Assembly: GCA_013396915.1 (NCBI GenBank)
Contig: VWZL01003416.1
Coordinates: 517,261 to 581,260 of the forward strand
Source: Stercorarius parasiticus
Taxonomy: Eukaryota > Chordata > Aves > Charadriiformes > Stercorariidae
Direction of reading: 5' to 3'
DNA: 64,000 nt
Part shown: positions 27,096 through 39,400 of the stretch, one piece after another
Layout of the letters: each line of letters opens with the position of its first letter
Position numbering within the stretch: position 1 is the stretch's first letter
Made by a program: the position numbers and the translations under genes
Notes under the pieces: generated by a model
Database searches by the model: none
Seen by the model: only the letters and a program-made list of their open reading frames with translations
What the model was told of the DNA's origin: nothing

Positions 27096-28440
27096 TTTTT
27101 GAAGCGAGTTCTGCAGAACCCATTTTATGTCAATTGCTTTCATTTTTATTCAGTTCGATATGACTAATTATTACTGTTCCTTCTGTGAGAATGGACCAAA
27201 CGGCTCCTGTCAGAGCCTTCTGCTGAAATGACTCACTCAAGACAACGATGAGTAGTGACAGATCCTGCAGCTTATCAGTGAGGACCAAGGAAATTTGTTG
27301 TCATGAGTGGTACCCGCACGTGCTGGAAAGCTCAAGTCACTGTTGGGCTCACCGTGAACTCGGTTCTGCCTCGCTGTATTCTGTATTGCCACAGAACTAC
27401 AGTCTCACTGCAGGCTGTAAAAGGTCAGCGTGCTGTGCAATTAATCTAAATTACATGCACATTTCAGAATATGCCACATTGCATTATTTTAACCATCATA
27501 TCAACAATTACTGTAGTTCAGGTAGAGTTCACGTTGAAAGTTTCCATTGGCCTTAAGTAAAGAACCTTTAGTTTTGCAAGGGAAACAATGGCATAAACCC
27601 CTTTATTTTCTCTTAGCATTGCGAAGTCTGAAAAAATTACAGCTTACGTACTTTCCCTCATTCTCTGCAATTGTTGGATTTGCTTATGTTCCCCTGACTC
27701 AGGGAAAATATTCATTAGGACGAGCAGGCACAGTTCCCCTAACTATATCGAGTTTGAATTGCTGAAGCTGGTGGCTGGTGTAGCTCTTCCACAGAGTTTG
27801 CAGGGAAACTTTTAAAGAAAAACGAACAGCTGACCATGCAACTTATCCACGTTTTCATGCTAAACTAGGAAAAAAGAAAATTGATGTTTTAACTGTCTCT
27901 ATTCCCTTCCCCAATATATTATCTGGGGTAAGATGCTTTCTGCCCCAAGCATGTGCTACTTCAGACCGTGCTGAAGGGGTGCACACCACTTTAAAAGCCG
28001 TTTACTCTGCCAGGGTGTGAGCATCTATGGCTGAAGGAGCGTTTGTAAGCGCACCTCTTGGAGCGGCAGCACTGGGAGGGATGGCTGTAGGAGACAGGGT
28101 GACTGGGGTTTGCTCAGGCTGGTCCTTTACCAGCGCCGGTAGCCAAAGAACAGTTTCAGACTCAGGCTGTTGCAATCTCTGCTGAACAAGGCAGCAGTGA
28201 GCTTCGTACCACATCAACATCTCTGAATGATAATATTTGCTTGAATTTTCTACATCTTTCTTGCTCTTTTTGGTCCCTGCTTAGAAATATATATGTTCCC
28301 TTCAATTCAAAGGGAATTAAACTTCCCTTCCAATTAGACCTATTTCACAGATGGAAAAACCAAAGATGGAGAACCTAGTGCTACAAGGTGACTGCTACAG
28401 TCATGTTATAGCTGACTTTGCGTTTGCAGAGACACTGTAA
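27096..28440. other. Gene-free stretch
   Basis: Frames of 102 codons (27248-27556, +) and 72 codons (27547-27765, +) show no domain and no plausible splice structure. A weak MIR-like word (TTTCACAGATGGAAAAACCA) lies near 28344-28363. Nothing firmer is visible. Confidence 0.5.
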
Positions 28441-29640
28441 AGCAGATTTCACGCTGCTGCCACCTCAGTGAATGGCCTGTGATAGATAACACCTCGCGTA
28501 TGGGGCGCTTGGGTTGAGGAACAGGATAAATGGCACGGGGCATGCAGCACAGATGCTGAAATGTGTGACCGCGGCAGCCTGTGGTAACAGGCTTGTTGGA
28601 TTCCCATTTGTTGCAAGACGTGCAGAGGACAGGGTCTGACTTGTTCTTTCCAGGCCCCGTGCTGTGTTAATGGTGGTGAACAGCTGAACTCATGTGTTGC
28701 TGCTGTAATTCCTCCTTCAGCAGTATTTCCCTGTTCCTTTACCACTATACTCTCTCTGTATTACCATTTTATAGATGTCATTCCTTCCATCAAATATCAT
28801 ACTTAAGAAAGAGAAACTGAGACGACTGGAATAGGTTTGTTTTCCCCTCTGTGGGAGGCCGAGCGCCCTTCCCTTTCCCTCAGAACACAAATCCTCAAAC
28901 TCCAGCAGTTAAACTGCAAACCAGAGCACTAACATTTGGATTTGGAAGCATTTCACAGGCACAGATGGGGCTCCACAAGGTGCAAAGCAGTGAAGAATAT
29001 TGTAAATTGTCGAGTCAGGTTAAATTTAAAAAGTTAAAAGGGGAGGAAAAGGAACCAAAACCGGGGGAAGTGAAGGAAGAGGCTGCAGATGTGGATCAGA
29101 TGGTATCTGACTCCGTTCCAACATTTCTTCAAGGAAAGTGGGGAAAAGTCAAATCCTGAGGAACTGTTTCTGGGGAGCGCTGGAGGTGATGAGTGAGGCA
29201 CGGGGTGTTTTGGAGGCACCTCCCACCCACCAGCACCGTCTGCTGGGGGGAGCTGGAGACCTGTCCCACCAAGTCTCCTTCATGCCTGCACGGGTGCCGA
29301 TGCCACAGCTGGATGCTGGCTTGCCTCCCAGCATCTGAAATGGGAAAGCAGGAAGGTACAGGGAGAAGGGAGGGATGCTGCCAGGGCCTGCAGCCCGTGC
29401 TGACTTTGTGGTGCCATGGCTGACAGGACAGGAACGGCTCCCCTTCGCTCCCCATTAATGGAATGTGGGCCAGCACCCCTGGCAGGGGGTCATTATGTGG
29501 AGACTGAGCAGGTTCCAGGCTGCCTCTGAAACAGAGGGGGCTGAGGGCTCCCTGAGTCACCTCTTGCTTTTTCCGGAGTGTCCCAAATGAAGGTATAAAG
29601 TAATTGGCAGTCTGTCTCTCATATCTCATTTTAATACCGC
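28441..29640. other. GC-rich, stop-poor patch of unknown nature
   Basis: This is the longest GC-rich block in the window. It carries open frames on both strands (102 codons at 28851-29159 +; 166 codons at 29129-29629 -; 98 codons at 28449-28745 -). The longest frame is proline-, serine- and histidine-rich and overlaps three or more other open frames, which is expected from stop-poor composition. I recognise no domain, signal peptide or transposon protein. CpG does not look dense enough to call a CpG island by eye. It could be an unrecognised old repeat, a noncoding exon or neutral GC-rich DNA. Confidence 0.4.
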
Positions 29641-31289
29641 AGTAATTCCATTTTAGACAAGCTGTGTACTTTTATCTTCCTGAGGGATCTCAAACAAGCT
29701 TTTAATTTTCAGCAAAACCTTTGCAGATCACCTTTAAGATCAGGGTCAGAGCTAATTTTTGTGGAGTGCCTGAGGCATGGCTCAGGTAGGAGGATGGGGA
29801 AGGGATCCGGAATGGTCTTGGAGGCTTCAGGGGGGACCTTCTCATGTCCTGGTTCTTGAGCACGGTGCACAGCACAGACTGTGGTGGAAAGCATGGCTCT
29901 ATTCAAACAGCAAGTTCAGAAAATATTAAAACACAGTTGTAATGAAGCAATATTGTAGAAAAAAAATATTTAAAAATAAAATAATAAAACAAACAAACAA
30001 GGAACAAGGCCATGGCAAGGATCTAGTTTTCTCTCAAGCTTGGAAAACTCAGTGGACTTGTCTAGTTTCGTGCTTGCACTTATGAACAAATTTATTTCTC
30101 CTCTCCTTTCCTTCTGGTGTTGCACCAGTGTCTTGTGTATTGGCTCACTGTGCAAGCATTCGGTTTAGTGTAGGTAGAATCATAAAATGGTCCTGCAGTG
30201 AGGGTTATGGTTTCTGGAGGGAGCCTGTACCCTGTCCCCAAATCCAGCATCCATCTTGAGAGTCAGTCTGTCGTGTGATCTGAGGGAATGTGGGGAGATA
30301 AGGAATGTGAAGAGGAAATGAATCACGAAGATACAGGAGAGATGTGAAGTTGGGATAAGATGACAAAACCTCTACCATCCCCAAAAAACCCACCTCCTCC
30401 CAAAAAAACCCCAACCCAAACAAAGAAAATACCTGGAAGACAACTCCAAAAACGTTTTTTGTGATGTACAGGGGGAGGAGGACGCATTATAAACCTAACT
30501 ACTATGATTCAGACAACAGAAGAGGCAAGAATTATGTAGAGCAGAAGAGCGTTTAAGTTGGAAAAATGCAATTGAGTTAAGAGGAAGAAAAATTTAGGCT
30601 GCATCTCATGAGAAAACAGACTAATTGTGAAATCCTCTACTACGCTTAGATCTGGGCCCCCTGGGAAATAACAGAAAAGACTGTTTCTCGGCATGTAGAA
30701 GCCCCTAGACAAAACACCAGTACTTTAGGAATAGGTTAGGCATAACTGCAATATAGTTCATCAGCAGCAACCCCATTCCTGCACTGACAGGAAAGAACTA
30801 GCTAATTTATCAGTAATAAGGTTTTGTGTATCTCTATTTCCATATGCCAGGGATACTGAGATTGCTGATGAAGGTTTTTGGTTACAGAGGTGATTTTACA
30901 AAGTGAGAATTTATCTAATAGGAACAGGTCTAAAACTAATGGTTCATTTTGCATAGGCTGCCCAGCAGCCAGCAGATAGTAATAGCTATTTGCCTCTACT
31001 CTCAGCTTAGGCTAGATCTGAACTACTAAATTAAAGGCAAAATAAAATTTAAGGTATTTCTTTAAACTGTTTGGTCCCCCTGGGAAGGATTTGCAAATGT
31101 ACTTGTATTCATCACTTAGAAGCTTTCCTGTTGCTTACAAATATCTATTTTCTTGAGACACCGTATCAAAAAAGTGGCTTAGTGTTTTTCATCATCCACT
31201 GTAGTGTGTTTTCAAAGCAAAAGACAGTATGCGTTTTGAAAATATTTGTTGTTGTGATTTTAACCCCATCTGGTAGCTGGACCACACAG
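29641..31289. other. Gene-free stretch with A/C-rich tracts
   Basis: No gene recognised. An (AAAC)n-type tract lies at about 29985-30002 and an A/C-rich tract (C4A6-type blocks) at about 30375-30425. The remainder is unique sequence. Confidence 0.5.
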
Positions 31290-31848
31290 CTGCTTGCACA
31301 GTTTTCCCCCTTTTCCCCCACAAGGGCAGGGAGAAGAGGGAGAAAAGGAGGGGAAAGGAAAGGGAAAATAACTCTATGTGTTGAGATGAAGACAGATGAA
31401 CAGAACAATAACAGAAAAAGGAAAATAACAATAATAATAATAATGGTAAAAGAACATACAAGGTAAAGTAATACAATGTGAGTCACTCTTACCACCTGAT
31501 GATTGATTGCCCAGCCTGTCCTGAGCAGTGGCTCGTGGATTCCCATCCCCTTTCCAGCCCCCATTTATCTACTGCACATGACACCTATGGTACAGAATAT
31601 TCCATTGGCCATTCCATAGTTCTTTCTATGCTCCTTTTCAGCTTCTATGGGAAGCTGAAAAAAGTCCTTGACCAGTACAAACATCACCTAGCAACAACTG
31701 AAATAATATGCGGTATTGACATTCCTGGCATACCAAACCTGAAAACACAGCAACCATTAGACAAAAAATTAACTCTATCTCAGCTGAAACCAGGACAGTT
31801 GTTCACAGTGCTGTTTGAAAAACTTCAAAATGTATCTAAGGTTTAAAA
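31290..31848 (+). mobile_element. Decayed avian LTR-retrotransposon (ERV) fragment
   Basis: The segment follows, in order, landmarks I associate with a common avian ERV/LTR repeat. They are a purine-rich GGGAGAAGAGGGAGAAAAGG-type block (about 31325-31370), an A-rich stretch with AAT repeats, and CAATGTGAGTCACTCTTACC (31475-31494). Next come GCCCAGCCTGTCCTGAGCAGTGG-like sequence (31509-31531), a TTTATCTACTGCACATGACACC part followed by ATGGTACAGAATATTCC (31565-31603), and an AAAATTAACTCTATCTCAGC part near 31765-31785. Divergence is substantial. No gag, pol or env frame is intact or recognised. The 122- and 132-codon frames here look incidental. Ends and terminal repeats could not be defined, and an ERVL-like assignment is tentative. 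Confidence 0.55.
31431..31444 (+). repeat. Short (ATA)n microsatellite
   Basis: A 14-base perfect ATA/AAT run lies in the A-rich part of the LTR-like element. It probably grew from that A-rich tract. Confidence 0.8.
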
Positions 31849-34800
31849 TAATAAAAAAAAATAGTCATGAGCATGGTACGCAATTGGATACAATTTCACA
31901 ATTCAAAATGATATTTCAAACTACCCTGTCCATCCTAAATATGTGACTTGTCTATAGCTACTACCATTTCTATATCCATTTATTTGCAGTAAACAACACA
32001 GCTCAGATCTTTGCTCGGTGGCGGCCTATACCTTTCACTGTGGGTAAATATGGTTGGCTTTACCCTCAGTGTTAGCTGAAGCACTTTAAGCCCTCAAAAG
32101 ATCCCGGGAAGGATTGTTTCTCCAAGCTCACTGTGTTTGACTTTGGCTTTTAGTCTGGTTTGAGATGGAACTTTTCTTTTAATGCTCTTTATCTCAGTTT
32201 TCCACTGGTGACATTTCAAAGATGTTGCATGAGCTCACGCCAATCTTACTGCAGCTAAAGGGAATATTCCATTTTCTCGTCCATCTTCATTCCTCTACCC
32301 TTGCTCTCTGGGCTTATCTGCACAGCTGGTGTCAGCTGTAGCTTTTATCTCTACCTATCCTTGAGTCGGTTCAACTTCCTAGGCAAAAAAAAAAAAAAGG
32401 GTAACTTCCTCCCGGGTTTGTGAGTGGAATTGAGAGGACCAAATAATGCTGGAGCCGGTGCTGGGTAAGGTCTGGACTGAGCAGGGTGAGCCTGGCGGGA
32501 AGATGGGGAACAAGACTTTCCCTGCCCAGGAGCGGAGAAGCAGGGAGCTATTACCTTGTCTCAGCCACTCTGGCTCACCCTCCTGAGATAAACATGGTTT
32601 TTTACCTGTCGGGGCTGCTGTGAAGATAAATTGATACATGTTCGGGACGTGTTCAGCCAATGACTACAGAGACAGTATTGCCCAAACCAAAGATCTGTTT
32701 TCCTTGCTTTTAATTAGCAAATACACTTTTCCTCAGATCAATTTTTAATGCTAAGGATTTTAATGCTAATTTTCGCATCCTCATATACATTTGTCAATTG
32801 CACCGTTGAAAATGGAGTAAATACCTGATAGTAAATGGCTAAATGAGAAATACAAGCTTCTGATCTTTAAATTTTTTTATCAAGAAATGATTTATTCAGA
32901 AATAGAGAAGTATTACAGTAAGGGCATAGAAACTTACCATAGAAAGCTTATCGCTGAATTAATATGCAAATATACATACTATATTCGCATCAAATAAGTG
33001 AAATCATAATAGTGTTTAAGGAGCTTTTTCTGTAGAATTCTTGCCCAGAGTACAGACAGGACGGAATATTTGCATTTTCATCAGCCAAATGGAAGACAAG
33101 TACTGGCTGGTTTTTATTACGTACTCTATTGTAGTGTGTCGCCTACTATGTATTGTCTAATTTATGTCCATTTCACATCACAGTTATGCCTGTAGTATAA
33201 TAAAAATGAAATGTAAATTTCCTAGTACTTTATCCTAAGCATATTTTCATTCATTTAAAAAAGAACAACCAAATAAAGTTGTAACAATATGTAAGGAATG
33301 AAAAGCAACGTTAAAAGTTTGTTCTTTCTGGCTAGGATTTATTACTTGTTTATTTTCCATAGGGAAATAACAGGAAGAATAGGACAAGGAGGCTGAGTAA
33401 TGGCATGCTGCCTATTCTTTTACCTTTAAAATTATTAATCAGTTTGAAGAAGTTGAACTGGCAGAGTTGACTGAAACATTCTTGTGCATATTTAGCGTGC
33501 AAACAAAATCGTATTGAATTTGTGAAGGCGCACTCAGGCAGATAGTCCATGTCTATTTTGACCAAACAATGTAATTTTAGATCATGAAACAACATCATCC
33601 CAGTAATTCAAATAGCTCTGTAGGTCATATCTACCTCCCAAGAGTTTGCTCAATGGAGGAGGGCTGTCATGATCAAGTTTAATTAGAAAAGCAAAGTAAA
33701 ATTGCTGCGTGCTTTGTCCGAAGTCTATTGAAGCTTATAGGAACCTTTCAGTTCGTTTCTTGAATTCCGTACGTTATCTGTTATTGGGACTGAATCAAAC
33801 TTGGTTTCTTGAAGCTTAGTAAAATTGGGGTTTTAGTGACGTTAACATAATAAGAAAAATGCTGGTGAGACAGTGTGGTTTTTCCTCTTAAAACCCTCTA
33901 CAAGGCAGCCTTGAAAAATTATGGGTTTTTTTTCCCCCCATTTTTATTGCAGTGAGGCTTCAGTCCGGTGTCCTAACTTTGTGCATCTCACAGGACTCCA
34001 GTGTTCTCGTGCCTCACTGGTTGTGGCTGAACTGAGGAGTACCTCCACTGAAACCCTTGGTGCTGCAGAGGCATAAGGAAGAGCGTAAAATTTCTAAACT
34101 GTATAATGATGCGCAAACCGGGCAAGCTAGAAACCATTCGCAGGGCTGACGCTCAAAAGAACCATGCTGTGGATGTGATGTGTGCGCTACGTGCCTGACA
34201 CTGCCTCTATATAAAGCAGCAATATAAATACAGCTTTCAACATCGTCATTTCTATGTTCTTTTTTTTCAGGAGACTCCTATTCCAAAATACTTTAGGCTT
34301 AAATTGTTGCTCAGTATCAGTGAAGTTTACTGTGGAAATGCTGAACTTGGCTCTTAATCCCCTTGTATTAAGTTTTGTCTGCAGACGGTAAATGAGCCCT
34401 TGCCTTAGACTTCTCATTCACTTCTCATGTGATGAGGGTTTTGCGTGTAAACTAGGATTAGTCTTTATGGCATATTGCAATGATCACGATGGAACTAGGC
34501 AAGACAGTTCTCATAAACTAGCGGTCCTCTGTGGTAGATGCTATTCCCCTTTTTTTTCCTTAATTGACTGCTTGTTTTTAATAGAGAATTTGATAGACTA
34601 GGTAACACATAGGAACAACAACAACAAAATTCCAGGACTACGTTCTATATAAATCAACTAGCTAAAGGGTACAGTAAACTTAATTCCCACCAGTTGTTGT
34701 TCCTTGACAAATTATTTCAGGTGCATGTTGATCTGCCTTTAAATGTTATGCATTTTAACATGCAAGAACTGTTCTAGTCTTTATGAGCAGTGACAAGTAA

Positions 34801-36411
34801 TACTTATAGCTTGCTTTCATTATTGTTTAAAAGGTGTATGTGAGTACAGGACAGCTGCAGATGTAAACAATTGCTTCATGCTAGAGATATCTGGATAATC
34901 TTTTATGAAGTAACTCTTTAAAGTGAACTGTAATAATACAAATTATTTAAAAACAGTTTTCAAGCAAGTGATTTCTTCCATCATGGAATAATCTTTTTCA
35001 AGCATTTAGAGAGTGAATTTATCTTAATTTTAGATTGTTATTAAATTAAGTGATGATGGCTGTGGGTAGGATGGCTTTTACTGTCTAGAGTGTCACAGTA
35101 GAGTGTAATAGTCCTAGATTTGAAATGTTTCCATGCTATTAAATGACTGTTAAAGTATCATGGAAAATGAACAACTAATTTATTTCAATCTTTCATATTC
35201 TTCTACAGCTGTTTCGCTTCCGAAGTGTTGAGTGACAAATGAGAATCAAAACCTGCTGTTGATGTTTACTTTACAGTTGCATAGAGAAGACTCTGATTTA
35301 TAGCTGACAAAAACCGGCTTTCCTTTTCCACAATGTAGTTGCATTCCTTTGTCTCAGAAAGACATCATAATCTATACGATGCAGTTCTGTATTTGGTCTT
35401 GTAAATCTCTGGATATAAGCCTTTCTGGAGATAGTGCTTCACGTATGTCTGTCAAACACAGTTGATGTTCTGCTCACATACAGGTCTCGATTTATGTGCC
35501 ATTTATTCATCGTCTGCCGCCTCCTGGCTGCAGGGCCTGTGTGTAAATTACTAACAATTATTGACTATTTGATACTTTTGGTCATATTAGTGGTGTTGTA
35601 TCCAAACAATCTCAGTCTGGATTTAGAGACTCTAAATGTTGCGATTAGCTTACAGGAGCAGGGAATACCTGTGTTTCTCCTTGCTTCTTATGTCCTCCTT
35701 CAGATCTGTCATGTTTAACTAATTTTTGCTGTGCAGTACGTAACTGTGCAAAACTGCAATGGAGCGGATTCCCCCTCCCTGCCCTCCAGCGTGGTAGGAG
35801 GCAAAATGTAGGTACATCATCTGCAGCAGGCTTCAATCAAATCAACAGTGTGCGCTGTATCTTCATTTTAGGAGCACTGCAACCAGAGCCTCCTTTCACA
35901 CTGAAAGAAAATCAATCCTCCATACATGAAAACAGTTAGTAATGGTCTTACTTGGGCTTAACCTACACTGAATTATTCATGGTTGAGTTATCCAGGGAGA
36001 ATATTACCTTTGTAGTAGACTGCTTGAATTGCCTCTCTTGTTTATTTCCATTGGGGCGATTTACTTGAATAAGGACTGTGAGACCAGGTCCTCTATTTGC
36101 TAGATATGAGAACTTTGCACACTGGCTAATCCACCATGTTGTGGGATTTTTTTTCTCTTTTTTTTTTCCCCCCCTGTTGTTTGTTGTGGGGTTTTTTTTT
36201 TAATGTTTCGGGTCCCAGCATGGGGTCCCAGAGCGAATGCTAGTGCATTTGAATCTAGATGGCTCCCTGTTGACGTGACATCTGCAGATGCTCATGTGGA
36301 GTATGTTTTAAGCAGCAAACACCTGGGGTGTTATATTAAAAAATGCTCAGCATTTCAAAATCCTAGTGATGGAGTGTAATATGCTCTTGATATGCCACTT
36401 GCTGTTAGAAC

Positions 36412-36480
36412 TATAAGCTGGATCCTGCTAAGTCCTAATGCCTTCTGTTGAAGTGAATGATAGCAGAGAATACTTGGGAC
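36412..36480. repeat. Ancient amniote interspersed repeat scrap (low confidence)
   Basis: GCTGGATCCTGCTAAGTCC followed by CTGTTGAAGTGAATGATAGC recalls the GGATCCTGC...TGAAGTCAATGG part of ancient repeats seen elsewhere in the window. Short and diverged. Confidence 0.3.
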
Positions 36481-39400
36481 GTGCGAGATGCACGACTTAC
36501 AGGTGTATTAAAAGGAGATTAACTCTGTCAAAACTTCTCTTTTATTTAGACATAGTCATTCTAGGTTTATCTCCTTTGCTGTCTCCTTGAAGGACTACAG
36601 TGCAATAACCCTAGAGCAAGGGGATGAGCAATCGTTGTTAGCTAGCCTCAAGACTCATATGATGTTCCTTATTTTAGTGGTATGAGTTTGCAACTGTTCA
36701 AGTCATGTTATTTTATGGTGCCAAGAAGTTTCAGCAAAACTGAACAATTTTTGATGGATATATTCTCCAGCGGTAAAAGGTGAGGAAAACCTTCAAAGAG
36801 CTGCAAGAGTGTAGTGTGTGTATAATAGCAACAAGAAACAAAATTACTAACTTGATTTTTTTTTTACAATGTCCCATGTAATGGCCAAAAATGATAAAAA
36901 AGAAGTCAGTAAATATTGAAGCAATTTTCAGATTAATTTGGAGAGAAGTAAATACAATTTGGGTCATGTTGCTTTCAATGACCCCCAAACCCCATTCAAA
37001 CAAGCACTATGGATTTTAAAGATCTACCACGTCTTTGTTGATGTATTATTGATCACGGTTAGTCAGCAGTTCAGCTCTTGTTGCTCCAGAGTGCCTAAGG
37101 CAGTAAGATTGCTTGTTATTAGCAGATTATACTCTATTCGGGTACTTTCACTGCCATTTTTTTTAAAAAGGTATTTTTACTGATTGCGTGTGTGTATGTG
37201 AGGCAGGGAGGAACTTTGATTTAGTTAACATCGCTGGTTCCAAGTAATAGTCTGGGATGCTGTTATCCTTTTTCTAGAGGAAAATATGATATAGTCTTCA
37301 TAAAAAGTTTGAACAGTAGCGTAACAGTCTCTAACCATGTGAGTCCTTGTATGTTTGGCTTATATGACTGACAGATTAGGAAGGAAAATTCTCTCTGCCG
37401 TCTGTAGTGTGGGCTATCTAAACTCAGGGCTTGGTTGTACTTTCTTCCTTCCCAAAGGAAATAGGTGTAATACTGTTCAGGATCCCTCCCATGTAGGAGT
37501 CACCGCACAGTCACTGGCAGACTGCAGAGCAAGTTCCTCTGGTGCCTGGAGCTATTTCTGGAGTTGTTGAACTGAGAGAGAAACCAATATCGGGCCGGTT
37601 GCTTAATTAAAAAAAAAAAAAAATTAAAAAAAAATCAAGACAGTGTCCTGATAGTCTTCAGTCTGCTTCTGGTAATATGAGAAAGTCATTTTCATGGAGG
37701 AAGTAATTTATACATCTGATATTACAGAACTCATGGCATTAATTATTTGGTGTTAATGACCTGTACTCATGACTGAAGAGTGTGTTTGAAGTTCAGAAAT
37801 GCTGTAATATTAGCCTTGAGGTAGAAGCAGTTCTAAGATACACAGGCGAGCTATTGTTTCCGGAGTTATTCTGTTTTGTTCCACCTTTTGCTGTGGCTGG
37901 GTAGAGCACCTTTCTCCTAAAAACTATGAACTGCCTTTCTGCTAATTTTTAGTCAATGATTGTGTGCAAATGCATTACTGGTATTTGTGAGGAAATGTGC
38001 CTACAAAAAGCAGGACAAAGAAATCTAATGTTCTTCATGCACAGAAGTTAAATTTTACCTGCTTTACTATTCAGTTGGATAGGAAATGTAGTGGACACAG
38101 GTTCATGTGCTAAAGACAGAAAACTTCCCTTCTAGCATGCCAAAGTGTTGTGACTGCAGCTTCTGAGACTGATGCAAAATGTATGATATATTTGAAAGTT
38201 TTAAAGGAATGTTCCAGATGTGATGCTGGTGTGGATTTAGAAAGAAAAAGAAGGGGTGGGGGGTGGGAAGCTTTGGAGTTTTCTGTTTGTGGGTTGTTTT
38301 TTTTTTGTTGTTTGGTTGGTATTCTTTAAGGTTCTCATCTTGGTATCTTGGGTGACAGCTTGCTGCTTAACTCTGTTGTTGTTGGTTTGTGGAGCTTTTT
38401 CTTGATGAAATATTTTCCTTTAATGAGGCTGGGTGGTCTCTATTCTATTGTTGTAGTACTAATTAACTTTCCGAGTGTTTCGAGCTTTTTGCAGGGATGT
38501 CATTTGTTTTTGGTTTTTTTTCTTCTAAAAACGTTATTTGAATAAGTAAAACTGCATGCACTGAAGTTACTCAACCCTTATGCAGCATTAAATTAAGAGG
38601 TGGTGGTTGTTTGAGTTGTGAACTCTAGGAGTAAATACAGCCACTGAAATGTTAGCAGCCTCCCGTACCTGCTTGTGCTGGAACACCGCTGTAAACAATA
38701 GGTGCAAGCAGCAAAGGAGTGGGTAGACAATCCAAGATAATAAATGCAGAATTCTTCCTTTTCTTTTATAAATCACAATATAAGCGCTTGGATAACATGG
38801 TTTCTCAGCAACAACTTGACAAGAGACATATAATACACCCTCAGAGAATAGAAAAAACATCATTTGTCTCCAATAAAGGTGTTTAGCATTCTGAACCTCT
38901 CTTAACGTTAAATTAATTTGCAGTTACACCTAGCACTGTTTTTACATATGTATTTTTCATTTGCATCAAAGTACTTCCCAGTCTTCAGGAGCACTTGCTG
39001 CTTTTCTGAGTCTTAACTGTTGAGAATACGAGGGCAGGTTAATGTGCTGTATGCCTTAGGATCAGCTCTGGTTTCTCTCCTACATAGTGCATTTAGTCTT
39101 TGGGGGATTAAACGTGTTCTCCGTGAACCAGGTGAAAATGAATATTTATTAAATATTGTGTCAGGTTATACTTATTCGTACAGAAAATGCAATATATTAT
39201 TTGAACAGTGCATGGGGACCTGAAGAAAACTCAGGGAAGCCTTTTATTCCAGTAGAAAGTTTATTTGTGTGTTTGTATAGTTACTGTTTTAAGACTTGGG
39301 TGTGCACTTTGAAAATAGGTGCAAAGGAATAAATGATAGTAAAAGAAACAGATTTCTAAATGGTCATCTTTGCCAATAGATGATAGATTTATAAGGAAAA

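Noticed and set aside
29129..29629. 166-codon minus-strand ORF, the longest in the window
   Set aside because: No recognisable domain; overlaps several other open frames in GC-rich DNA; no splice or promoter context. Composition explains it.
31166..31846. Open frames of 94-132 codons on both strands over the LTR-like region
   Set aside because: They lie in noncoding LTR-type sequence and do not resemble gag, pol or env.
38253..38267. GGGGTGGGGGGTGGG as a plus-strand G-quadruplex
   Set aside because: Only three separable G tracts are present, so a standard four-tract fold is not possible.
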